In this document: in pieces, positions 8,114 to 15,656 of the stretch
Numbering within the stretch: position 1 is the first letter of the stretch
Layout: each line of letters begins with the position of its first letter
Assembly: GCA_964649095.1 (NCBI GenBank)
Contig: CAZYPH010000019.1
Coordinates: 1 to 26,354 of the forward strand
Length of the DNA stretch: 26,354 bases
Source of the DNA: CAZYPH01 sp964649095
Lineage (GTDB): Bacteria; Bdellovibrionota; UBA1018; UBA923
Direction: 5' to 3'
Made by a program: the position numbers and the translations under genes
The notes under the pieces: model-generated
Databases searched by the model: none
Seen by the model: the letters and a program-made list of their open reading frames with translations, nothing else
Told to the model about the DNA's origin: nothing

Positions 8114-9455
8114 TTTGAAACTCGTAAATGCTGCCAAGGTTTGTAATTTGAGTAAGGGCATCTAGCGCTGCGCAGCTTTCCTGGTAGAGAGCTGGGTCGG
8201 CTAAGTCACTAGGGGCTAGTCTGTCACGATAATATTTATTTACCCAAGTCACTAATTCTAAATAACGTTCATCATTCATAAGTACGAACTGATGACTTGC
8301 CTTGAGAGCTTCGTCACTCAGCACAACCCGAAGTCTTAAACACGCGGGGCCGCCGCCATTCTGCATACTTTCTTTTAAATCAAAGTAATGCACTGCTGAA
8401 ATTAAGTGTGGTTGGCTCCTTACAATAGCGTCTAGATAGGTTTTAACGGTGGTATTCGTATGGCACTCTTGGGGGGCAATCAACAGCGTTTGACCAGTGG
8501 TTGGATGTCTAATCAATTGTGAATTAAATAAATACGATTGTACGGCATCGGCCAAAGGTACCTCTCTGTTTGGTACCTCTAAGAGATTGAGCTGTGCACC
8601 CGTTGTGGTCAAAAATAATTTTTGAAGTGCCGGCAATTGAGAGTGCGAGTCGAGAAAGGCGTTTTCGTGGTAAAACAGCAAATCACAATTGCCTACTGCA
8701 GCGACATCGTTATGGAAAACACCAGCATCAATTGTTTCTGGTTTCTGTTGGCAAAAAAACGCATTTTTTAATTGGTGCGCTCGTGAAATGGCCTCTGAGG
8801 CTTCTTTAGTTTGTCTGGCAGGAAATTTTTTTGGTTGCACATCAGATATTAAGCTTTTTCCATATACAAAAAAACCTATACCAGAACCACCGTAGTCTCT
8901 TGCTAATCTTGTATGATTGGCCGCACCCTCATCGCCCCACTGGTCGTGCATGGGGAGTGGGGCATGGTGTTGAAAAAAATCTTCATTCGAAAATATCTTT
9001 TGTAACAACCGGCTCGTAAAGGGCGCCTCTATCGAGCGGTGGAATTTGTTCACCAGATTAGCTGCTGTAAAGTGCGTCTTGCCGTCGTGTGTGTCGCTTG
9101 CTGGTGACACGGTCGCCGCGTTAGCGGTCCACATAGCTGACGCCGAGCTGACACTACCCAGTAGTTGCGGAGCCTGTTTTGCGCACTTTTCAATGATCTG
9201 AGTCGGTGTACCGCTAAAACCCAATTTTTTTAATGTCGAAATATGAGGCCGTTCATGAGGTAGAAAAAAACCCTGTTTAAAGCCCAGATCGTGCAAGGCT
9301 TTCATTTTTTTTAAACCCTGAAGGGCGGCTTCTTTTGGTTTCGACAGAGTGGCCTTGTGCCCCGTTGACGCGATATTGCCTAACGAAAGGCCAGCGTAAT
9401 TGTGGGTGGGGCCGACAAGGCCGTCGTAGTTCACTTCATAATGCTTTTTTTGCAT
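8103..9455 (-). CDS. astB: N-succinylarginine dihydrolase
   Basis: The ~450-residue protein (family length ~445) matches AstB throughout, from YEVNYDGLVGPTHNYAGLS near the N-terminus to NGGGPACLRLRVVL. AstB cleaves N2-succinylarginine to succinylornithine, CO2 and ammonia in the cytoplasmic AST pathway. The family's catalytic residues are visible: Cys372, His248 (DAGVFHND) and Glu176 (GDEGAANH). A GTG at 9461 that overlaps the leuS stop is an alternative start and adds only two residues; I prefer the ATG at 9455. No other ast gene lies in the window. Translation is probably coupled to leuS. Confidence 0.93.
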   Translation of the reverse strand: MQKKHYEVNYDGLVGPTHNYAGLSLGNIASTGHKATLSKPKEAALQGLKKMKALHDLGFKQGFFLPHERPHISTLKKLGFSGTPTQIIEKCAKQAPQLLGSVSSASAMWTANAATVSPASDTHDGKTHFTAANLVNKFHRSIEAPFTSRLLQKIFSNEDFFQHHAPLPMHDQWGDEGAANHTRLARDYGGSGIGFFVYGKSLISDVQPKKFPARQTKEASEAISRAHQLKNAFFCQQKPETIDAGVFHNDVAAVGNCDLLFYHENAFLDSHSQLPALQKLFLTTTGAQLNLLEVPNREVPLADAVQSYLFNSQLIRHPTTGQTLLIAPQECHTNTTVKTYLDAIVRSQPHLISAVHYFDLKESMQNGGGPACLRLRVVLSDEALKASHQFVLMNDERYLELVTWVNKYYRDRLAPSDLADPALYQESCAALDALTQITNLGSIYEFQNEI

Positions 9456-9457
9456 GT

Positions 9458-12010
9458 TCACACCGCTACGATATTGAAGATTTTATTGGGCACAAAAATA
9501 AGTTTTTTGATTTCTTTGCCATCAATAAACGGTTTCACCGATTCGTGTTTTAATGCAATTTCTTCGACGGCAAGTTGGTTGGTATCTTTGCGGACAACTA
9601 ATTCGCAGCGTTTTTTGCCATTCACTTGAACCACGACCGTAACGTTATCGCTGACCATAAACACACGATCGACCACGGGCCACGTCGCGCCTGAGGCGAA
9701 CGGCACGGTGTCGGTTTTAAAGAATTTTTGAAACAAGTCTTCTGCAAAATACGGCATAAAAATTGAGCTTACGATGACAAAGTCGTGCGCTAACTTTGCC
9801 CATACGGCCGCTGTTTCGGGCGTTTTGAGTTGTAGGGCTTTCTGTGAAAGTTCTGTCAGCGTATTGGCGAGTTCGTGGATTTTAGCGACACCATTGTGCA
9901 ATAGACTTTGTTGAATTTGTTTTTCTAGGGCCTGCACATTGCTATAGAAGGCCACGATCTCATCACGATTAGGCCAGGCCTCTAATCGTGCGTTGGCTAC
10001 TATTGCAGCGGCACTTATGGTGGATGTGTCGGCTCCGTTCGCCAAGTGTTGGATTTGCGTTAGGGTTTGCGTAATCACACGATAGGCGCGTTTCACGAAC
10101 GTCAACTTCGCCGGAATGCCCGAGTCCTCCCAATCAAAATCCAAATCCGCTGGTGTGTCGCTCAAAATATACAGGCGCAACGCATCCGAGCCATACTCGC
10201 GCACCATGTCGGTCGGCACCACAACATTGCCTTTAGATTTGCTCATCTTTGAGCCTTCTTTGCGCACCATGCCGTTGCAAAAAAATTGATCGACGGGTTC
10301 GTCAAAATTGATCAAACCGATGTCGTTAAAAAATTTTGTAAAAAATCTGAAATAAATCATGTGTAGTGCTGCGTGTTCGATACCACCTACGTAAAAATCA
10401 ATGGGCATAAACTGATTTACTTTAGTCGAATCAAAAACTTTTTCCGAGTTGTGCGGGTCAATAAATCGAAACGCATACCAACTTGAGCACATAAACGTGT
10501 CGAGAGTATCCGTCTCGCGTGTGGCCGGGCGTTGGCATGTCGGGCAACTCGTTTTGACAAACGCGTCGTCCGATTTAACGTCGGCCTTGCCACCCACAAA
10601 TTGAACGTTGGTGGGTAATAAAACTGGCAGCTGATTCTCTGGCACTGGCACCGTTCCACAATGATCGCAGTAAATAATTGGAATCGGGCAGCCCCAGTAA
10701 CGTTGGCGACCCACCGACCAATCGCGTAAGTTGTAATTTACTTTTGCCGTGCCGGCCTGACGCGTAACTAAAGTATCCGTAATTTTTTTACGTGCTGACG
10801 CCGAGTCTAAACCTGAAAACTCTTGGCTAGCTGTTAACACGCCATCCGCCGTAAAGGCGCCGGGCTGGCCTTGTGATGCACCGTCGGCAGGCGTGATCAC
10901 CGTCACAACGGGCAAGTCGTATTTTTGAGCGAATTCATAATCACGTTCGTCGTGGGCTGGTACGCACATCACGGCCCCGGTGCCGTAGTCGCCTAAAACA
11001 TAATCGCCAATCCAAACCGGTACTTTTTGGCCCGTGAGCGGATGCGTAGCATCAATACCTAGTGGCAGCCCCGTTTTTTCTTTCGACTGCATGCGCTCGA
11101 CGGCCGTGCGACGTAGCGACGTATCGACATAGTTTTGAACGGATTGATTTTTTGTCTCGTTTAATACGTTGGCGACAAGTGGGTGTTCTGGTGCAACCAC
11201 CAACGCGACCACACCAAACAATGTATCGGCGCGAGTGGTGAATACACGAATCTTGCGGTTGGCGAGGCCTGCAAGCCCAAGTGTGGTGTCCAATGTAAAG
11301 TCGATTTCCGTGCCGTGCGATTGGTTGATCCAATTTTTTTGCACAGCCACGGCTTCGTTAGGCCAATTCTTTAACTTTTCAATGTCGTTCCACAGGCGTT
11401 CGGCGTAGTCGGTGATGCGTAGAAACCATTGTTCCATTTGGCGTTTTTCGACAACGGCACCATCGCGCCAGCAGCGCCCTTCAATGACCTGTTCATTGGC
11501 CAGCACCGTTTCATCGACAGGGCACCAATTGACCAAACCTTTTGAACGGTAGGCTTTTCCGTGTTTGTAAAATTGTAAAAAAATCCATTGGGTCCAGCGA
11601 TAGTAGTCGGGGCTGCAGGTGGAGAGTTCTTTACTCAGGTCAAACGACCAACCCATTGATTTAAACTGTTCATTTTTCATGCGCTCAATATTGAGCTGCG
11701 TCCAGCTTGCTGGGTCGGTTTTGTTTTGAATGGCTGCGTTTTCGGCGGGGAGTCCGAACGCATCCCACCCGATGGGGTGTAAAACTTCTTTGCCTTGTAA
11801 TCGTTCAAAACGCGCACGCACGTCGCTGATGGTGTACACACGCACGTGGCCCATGTGGGCATTGCCGGAAGGGTACGGAAACATGCCGAGCGCATAAAAC
11901 GACGGCCGATTCGTAGCGGCCGTGTCGCAGGTAAAATCAGATAGTTTTAACTGGGCTGCGATTCTATGAAAATCGTATTCGTGGCTTTGGGAAGAATTCG
12001 TGTTTGTCAT
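9458..12010 (-). CDS. leuS: Leucyl-tRNA synthetase
   Basis: This 850-residue class I synthetase charges tRNA-Leu. The HIGH-type motif is HMGH (52-55, after FPYPSGNA) and the KMSKS loop is at 588-592. Between them lie the large editing domain (roughly 230-430) and two cysteine pairs (YCDHC and CPTC, around 490-530) that may bind zinc. FMCSSWYAFRF and VGGIEHAALHMIYFRFF are typical of bacterial LeuRS. Length is normal. The stop overlaps the alternative astB start. An 11-bp inverted repeat sits between the start codon and the upstream barrel gene (see 12012-12052). The usual neighbours such as lptE or holA are absent here. Confidence 0.98.
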   Translation of the reverse strand: MTNTNSSQSHEYDFHRIAAQLKLSDFTCDTAATNRPSFYALGMFPYPSGNAHMGHVRVYTISDVRARFERLQGKEVLHPIGWDAFGLPAENAAIQNKTDPASWTQLNIERMKNEQFKSMGWSFDLSKELSTCSPDYYRWTQWIFLQFYKHGKAYRSKGLVNWCPVDETVLANEQVIEGRCWRDGAVVEKRQMEQWFLRITDYAERLWNDIEKLKNWPNEAVAVQKNWINQSHGTEIDFTLDTTLGLAGLANRKIRVFTTRADTLFGVVALVVAPEHPLVANVLNETKNQSVQNYVDTSLRRTAVERMQSKEKTGLPLGIDATHPLTGQKVPVWIGDYVLGDYGTGAVMCVPAHDERDYEFAQKYDLPVVTVITPADGASQGQPGAFTADGVLTASQEFSGLDSASARKKITDTLVTRQAGTAKVNYNLRDWSVGRQRYWGCPIPIIYCDHCGTVPVPENQLPVLLPTNVQFVGGKADVKSDDAFVKTSCPTCQRPATRETDTLDTFMCSSWYAFRFIDPHNSEKVFDSTKVNQFMPIDFYVGGIEHAALHMIYFRFFTKFFNDIGLINFDEPVDQFFCNGMVRKEGSKMSKSKGNVVVPTDMVREYGSDALRLYILSDTPADLDFDWEDSGIPAKLTFVKRAYRVITQTLTQIQHLANGADTSTISAAAIVANARLEAWPNRDEIVAFYSNVQALEKQIQQSLLHNGVAKIHELANTLTELSQKALQLKTPETAAVWAKLAHDFVIVSSIFMPYFAEDLFQKFFKTDTVPFASGATWPVVDRVFMVSDNVTVVVQVNGKKRCELVVRKDTNQLAVEEIALKHESVKPFIDGKEIKKLIFVPNKIFNIVAV

Positions 12011-12011
12011 C

Positions 12012-12052
12012 GTTTTAGCTCTCTTTAACTGCTTTTACTTAAGAGCTAAAAC
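12012..12052 (-). promoter_or_regulatory. Inverted repeat in the leuS leader
   Basis: GTTTTAGCTCT (12012-12022) and AGAGCTAAAAC (12042-12052) form a perfect 11-bp inverted repeat with a 19-nt spacer. On the leuS strand the 3' arm ends 1 nt before the ATG at 12010 and includes the only purine-rich site (AGAG) that could serve as ribosome binding site, so a folded leader would hide the start. No T-tract follows either arm, which argues against a simple terminator. It could alternatively be a dyad operator. Confidence 0.5.
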
Positions 12053-12082
12053 ATACACGAATTCAACGGCGTCTGGCCATCG

Positions 12083-13003
12083 TTAGAATCGAATAAACAA
12101 TCCGGCGCCGATATTAAAAGAGTCGTATACCGACTGCGTTTCAAAGGGATAGATCTCTTCAGTCCGTGGTGCCCATCGAATTGAAGTCGTGAGTCCACCA
12201 AACGGCGTAAGTTGAAGATTGACCCTTGTGCCGACATGCCAGAGTATGTTTTCGGTAAAAGTGCCCGTAGCGGGTTTGACCGGTGTCGTTGTGCCAATCA
12301 TTACGGCCCACTCAAAACTTTGATCGGGAGCGCTAACCGGAATAACCTCGAGATCTAAGACTGATGATTGGCCCAGGCCAAGATTGATTCCAAAATACCG
12401 ATTAAAATAGAAACCGAACTCTAGCATTGGGTGCCGGATGATGTCCGTATATTCACTTACAATTACCGCCGGACGGCTACCCGATTCAGAGATCTCGCGA
12501 TATTGGAAGCGTGATACTTCTGTCTGACGCACGTATTGCAAAGTCAATCCCAAGCGCCACCGTTGAAACTTCGGTTCTTCCGGTAAATACAGACTAGGGT
12601 CTTTTTTGGCTGTTACACCTTGGTTAAGTTTTTTCTTACGGCGTATCCAGTCGTCGTCTGATGACGGTTCTGTGGCGTCATACTGGTTCGAGTCGTTGTT
12701 GTCGTCTGCGTTGCCTGAATTATTGTCCCCTGTATCTTCTACCTCTTCAGCCGGTACGGTTTCGATTTTCTTTTTGTTAGCCTTTTTTTCTTTGACTGAA
12801 ATCGAAGGCGAGGAATTCCCGCTATCGCCTTGTTCAGTATTGTTGAGATAAAAATTATACGTTCCCGCGCGTGAGTACGTGCTTAAGATAATAGCCGCCA
12901 GAGTAACAATAAAAAGCCAAAATAAAGTAGAGTCGGCGGCCCATTTTGCCGTGGGCGAGTGTGATTCGTTGGATTCTTGATTGTGTTGATTCGTCGTTTT
13001 CAT
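12083..13003 (-). CDS. Outer-membrane beta-barrel candidate with acidic linker
   Basis: The 306-residue protein begins with an unusually long polar n-region (about 1-25), then a hydrophobic span (about 26-43) ending STYSRAG. After it comes YNFYLNNTEQG followed by SPSISV, a motif shared with the next gene upstream. Residues about 70-130 are an acidic/Asn-rich, then Lys-rich, disordered linker. The remainder (about 145-306) alternates polar and hydrophobic residues like barrel strands and ends in LFIRF, with the terminal Phe expected of BAM substrates. No specific family is recognised. It lies 33 bp downstream of the paralogous gene, so the two are probably co-transcribed. The long n-region could mean a signal anchor rather than a cleaved signal. 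Confidence 0.7.
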   Translation of the reverse strand: MKTTNQHNQESNESHSPTAKWAADSTLFWLFIVTLAAIILSTYSRAGTYNFYLNNTEQGDSGNSSPSISVKEKKANKKKIETVPAEEVEDTGDNNSGNADDNNDSNQYDATEPSSDDDWIRRKKKLNQGVTAKKDPSLYLPEEPKFQRWRLGLTLQYVRQTEVSRFQYREISESGSRPAVIVSEYTDIIRHPMLEFGFYFNRYFGINLGLGQSSVLDLEVIPVSAPDQSFEWAVMIGTTTPVKPATGTFTENILWHVGTRVNLQLTPFGGLTTSIRWAPRTEEIYPFETQSVYDSFNIGAGLFIRF

Positions 13004-13036
13004 ATGTATTCTTTCTTATATTTTAAATTCTATATA

Positions 13037-13780
13037 TTAAAAGTGATAACTAAATCCGACATCGGCGGTTAAATAAGATTCGGGTCTTTGCGTCAAGTTC
13101 GTTCGAACGGTTGAATCGACGCTAAATTGCCTTCCAAAATTAAGACGCAGTCGGCTGCCCGCGTGTAATGTACCAATCGAGTCATTTTTTGCGAGGTTAA
13201 GCGTTGATGCGCCTAGTAATAATCCAAGATCTAAAAAGTCATTCAGGCCGAATAGTCTTAAATGTAAGGGGTCAAAACCGACTTCAGCCCCCGCAAAGTT
13301 CTCGCCATTAAAATTACTTGCGCCAAAAACATGCGCGTAAAAGTCGTGGTGGAAGGCATAACTCAAACCTAAATTGAGACCGTAAGCATCCCACTGGTTT
13401 TTGGTTTTCAGGTCATCGCTAAAACCGCTAAAACGATGATACGGGGCTATCTTGATGCTAAATCGATTTTGTTTCATATCGTCAAAACTAGCCGTGGGCA
13501 TGGCTGTCTGCACGACATTGGCAGACTCTGAATTTTCCGTGGGTGTTTCGGTCGAGGTTTTTTCAGTCGCGTCCGTCGCACCCAAAGTGCGTTTTACGCG
13601 TTGTCGCCCCTGTGCATCACTATCGACGGATAACGAGGGTGAGGCCGTTGAGTGGCTACCCTGTTCAACGTTGTTAAACATGGTCTGATACGTGGCGGCA
13701 TGGCCTGTTTGCAAAACACATAACACGCCTAAAGCACCCAAAAGCCGAACGAGGCGAAGGGCGTCGTAGTTTGTTTTCAT
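13037..13780 (-). CDS. Outer-membrane beta-barrel candidate, partner of the downstream gene
   Basis: The 247-residue protein has a clear signal peptide (residues 1-28, cleavage near GHA/ATY), then YQTMFNNVEQG and SPSLSV, matching the same place in the neighbour. A Thr/Ser/Glu-rich linker (about 50-95) leads to a predicted barrel (about 100-247) that ends in GFSYHF with terminal Phe. ATG 13780 is chosen because GAGGAGA lies 5 nt before it; the frame stays open for 18 more codons upstream but without such a site. Function is unknown; small barrels of this type may be channels or structural proteins. Confidence 0.72.
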   Translation of the reverse strand: MKTNYDALRLVRLLGALGVLCVLQTGHAATYQTMFNNVEQGSHSTASPSLSVDSDAQGRQRVKRTLGATDATEKTSTETPTENSESANVVQTAMPTASFDDMKQNRFSIKIAPYHRFSGFSDDLKTKNQWDAYGLNLGLSYAFHHDFYAHVFGASNFNGENFAGAEVGFDPLHLRLFGLNDFLDLGLLLGASTLNLAKNDSIGTLHAGSRLRLNFGRQFSVDSTVRTNLTQRPESYLTADVGFSYHF

Positions 13781-13785
13781 GAGAG

Positions 13786-13792
13786 TCTCCTC
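13786..13792 (-). promoter_or_regulatory. Strong ribosome binding site (GAGGAGA)
   Basis: Reading on the minus strand, GAGGAGA ends 5 nt before the ATG at 13780. It decides the start of the barrel gene against the longer open frame that begins at 13834. Confidence 0.75.
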
Positions 13793-13842
13793 AGTTGTCA
13801 TTTGATTAAAGGTAATGTCTGAGAAGATCTGCACGCGCTGTG

Positions 13843-13868
13843 CCTAAAATGAGTCGGCACCTAAAATG
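13843..13868 (-). repeat. Direct repeat upstream of the barrel pair
   Basis: CATTTTAGG occurs twice on the minus strand (13860-13868 and 13843-13851), with period 17 bp. Between and around them GTGCC and GGCAC form a short dyad. They lie 63-88 bp upstream of the barrel start codon, in the 211-bp gap between the sigma-54 activator stop and that gene, a position suited to an operator. No clear sigma-70 or sigma-54 promoter was identified beside them. Confidence 0.3.
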
Positions 13869-13991
13869 TCGCTAAAGCGCTATAGTAGCGGCTTTGTGAA
13901 GAGCGAATTAGTTTTCAGTATCACCGGCTGTTGTGTACCTGTGGCTGTGACTGCCAGAATTGTCAGTGCTCCCTGTCACGTTCTGAGATTC

Positions 13992-15533
13992 TTAAAGTCG
14001 AATACCCATCTCGTCGGCCGAATCAATAATACGATACAATGTACGCTCCGATACTTTTAGGCGTTTAGCCGCTTCAGCCCGAGAGTCGCCATGGGTTTTT
14101 AGAATATGTTCGACATATTTAATCGTGAATTGTTTTTGTGCCGTATCGAGCGAGTCGTACTCTTCAAAGAAGTTAGGATTCGTATCGTCTTCAAAACCAC
14201 TAGGTGTATTCTGTTTATCGAGCTCTAACTCTGCGGCTTCAATCACTGAGCCGCGCGCCAGGTGTACACTGCGCGATACTACTTGTTCTAATTCGCGCAC
14301 GTTACCGGGCCAAGGGTGTTGTTCTAAGGCGGCCAGAGCGGCTGGTGCAAACGTTAAGTTTTTTGATTTGTTGCGTAAAAAATACTGCGCCAACAGAGGC
14401 ACATCTTCTTTGCGTTTACGTAGAGGGGGTACTTCGATAGTGGCGCCGTTTAAGCGATAGAACAAGTCATGCCGAAAGGCCTTTTGATTGATTTTGTCGT
14501 TTAGATTTTGATGTGTGGCCGAAACAATCCGAATGTCGACCGGGTACGATTTTTTGCCGCCAATAGAATCCACCACACGTTCCTGCAATACTCGTAATAG
14601 TTTGGCTTGTAGCTCAAGCGGCAGGTCACCGATTTCATCTAAAAATAACGTGCCGCCATCGGCCTCTCTTATTTTTCCTGTTTGGGCCGATGTAGCGCCG
14701 GTAAACGCCCCACGTTCGTAACCAAACAGGGTCGACTCCAGTAGTGTGGCTGGAATGGCCGCACAGTTGATGGCTACAAAAGGCCCTGTTTTACGATCGC
14801 TTTGTTTATGCAGTTGTTGGGCTACAAGTTCTTTACCAACGCCGGTTTCACCAAGAATTAGAATCGAAAGCTCTGAGCCTGCAAAACGCGCGATGCGATC
14901 TTTAACAGTAGCCATTAGAGCACTTTTCGAGACAATGCCATCATGTGGTGTCATTGAGCCCGAGTCGCTACTGGATTCAAGATTACGATCGTTCGATGAT
15001 TGAGAGAATCGGCTCGTTAAGCTTAGGATCAGCGCTAATTGATTGGCCAGTAGCTGCGCGTACGGCAATTGTTTACGAATCAATGTGTGGCCGACGGTTC
15101 GGGTAAAGAAGAATACCGCTCCTGTAATACGTTCACCGACGATGAGCGGAATACACGCTACTGAAAATAATTTGGCCGCCAGAATACTATCTTGAGTGCT
15201 AAGTTCGTGGCCAATGAGGCTTTCTACAAATACCAGTTCGCGCTTTTGAATGGCCTGATTAAGAATAGACTGACTAAATAAATCCTGTTTAGAAGGCGGT
15301 ACCGTATAATCTAAATTAGCCGATGCCACTCGTGCCTGCATAATCCACTTCGAGGCCGAAGCATTTTCATTTAACAGATACACTTCTTCGGCGCCGGATA
15401 TCTCTTGAAGGCTTTTTAGAGCCTGCAATATTGTTTTTTGTTGCGATTCGGCGTCCATAAAAAATTGGTTGAACGATTGGTTAATGCTTGTAAGAAGCTG
15501 CAGAATTTCTTCAGGCGACTTTTGTCGTGCGTT
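13992..15533 (-). CDS. Sigma-54-dependent activator (GAF-AAA+-Fis), start lost in the gap
   Basis: Counting from the first visible ATG (15458), the protein has a GAF-like sensor (about 20-150), a sigma-54 AAA+ domain (about 172-410) and a Fis-type helix-turn-helix (about 445-480, ERTLYRII). Walker A GETGVGKE is at 203-210, the sigma-54 contact loop GAFTGA at 250-255, and Walker B LFLDEIG at 271-277. The frame stays open for another 25 codons to the N run, and these read as plausible coding helices (SPEEILQLLTSINQSF), so the true start lies in or beyond the gap. There is no receiver domain, so control must come through GAF or by modification. The adjacent kinase gene in the same direction is the obvious candidate. 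It activates transcription at RpoN promoters. Confidence 0.92.
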   Translation of the reverse strand, partial: NARQKSPEEILQLLTSINQSFNQFFMDAESQQKTILQALKSLQEISGAEEVYLLNENASASKWIMQARVASANLDYTVPPSKQDLFSQSILNQAIQKRELVFVESLIGHELSTQDSILAAKLFSVACIPLIVGERITGAVFFFTRTVGHTLIRKQLPYAQLLANQLALILSLTSRFSQSSNDRNLESSSDSGSMTPHDGIVSKSALMATVKDRIARFAGSELSILILGETGVGKELVAQQLHKQSDRKTGPFVAINCAAIPATLLESTLFGYERGAFTGATSAQTGKIREADGGTLFLDEIGDLPLELQAKLLRVLQERVVDSIGGKKSYPVDIRIVSATHQNLNDKINQKAFRHDLFYRLNGATIEVPPLRKRKEDVPLLAQYFLRNKSKNLTFAPAALAALEQHPWPGNVRELEQVVSRSVHLARGSVIEAAELELDKQNTPSGFEDDTNPNFFEEYDSLDTAQKQFTIKYVEHILKTHGDSRAEAAKRLKVSERTLYRIIDSADEMGIRL

Positions 15534-15633
15534 NNNNNNNNNNNNNNNNNNNNNNNNNNNNNNNNNNNNNNNNNNNNNNNNNNNNNNNNNNNNNNNNNNN
15601 NNNNNNNNNNNNNNNNNNNNNNNNNNNNNNNNN
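15534..15633. other. Assembly gap (100 N)
   Basis: Exactly 100 undetermined bases. That round number is a common placeholder for unknown length, so the reading frame across it carries no information. It separates the end of the kinase gene from the beginning of the sigma-54 activator. On the kinase side an ATG at 15647-15649 (minus strand), 7 nt after the kinase stop, could be the missing activator start. Confidence 0.98.
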
Positions 15634-15656
15634 GCCTAAAATCTATCATCAAAAAA

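Noticed and set aside
10067..11408. Several open frames opposite leuS
   Set aside because: They are antisense to a complete, conserved synthetase and show no domain.
13920..13990. Terminator after the sigma-54 activator
   Set aside because: Only a 5-bp CAGAA/TTCTG pairing and no T-tract.
13781..13991. Sigma-54 promoter for the barrel pair
   Set aside because: The nearest -24-like TGGCA has no GC element at the right spacing.
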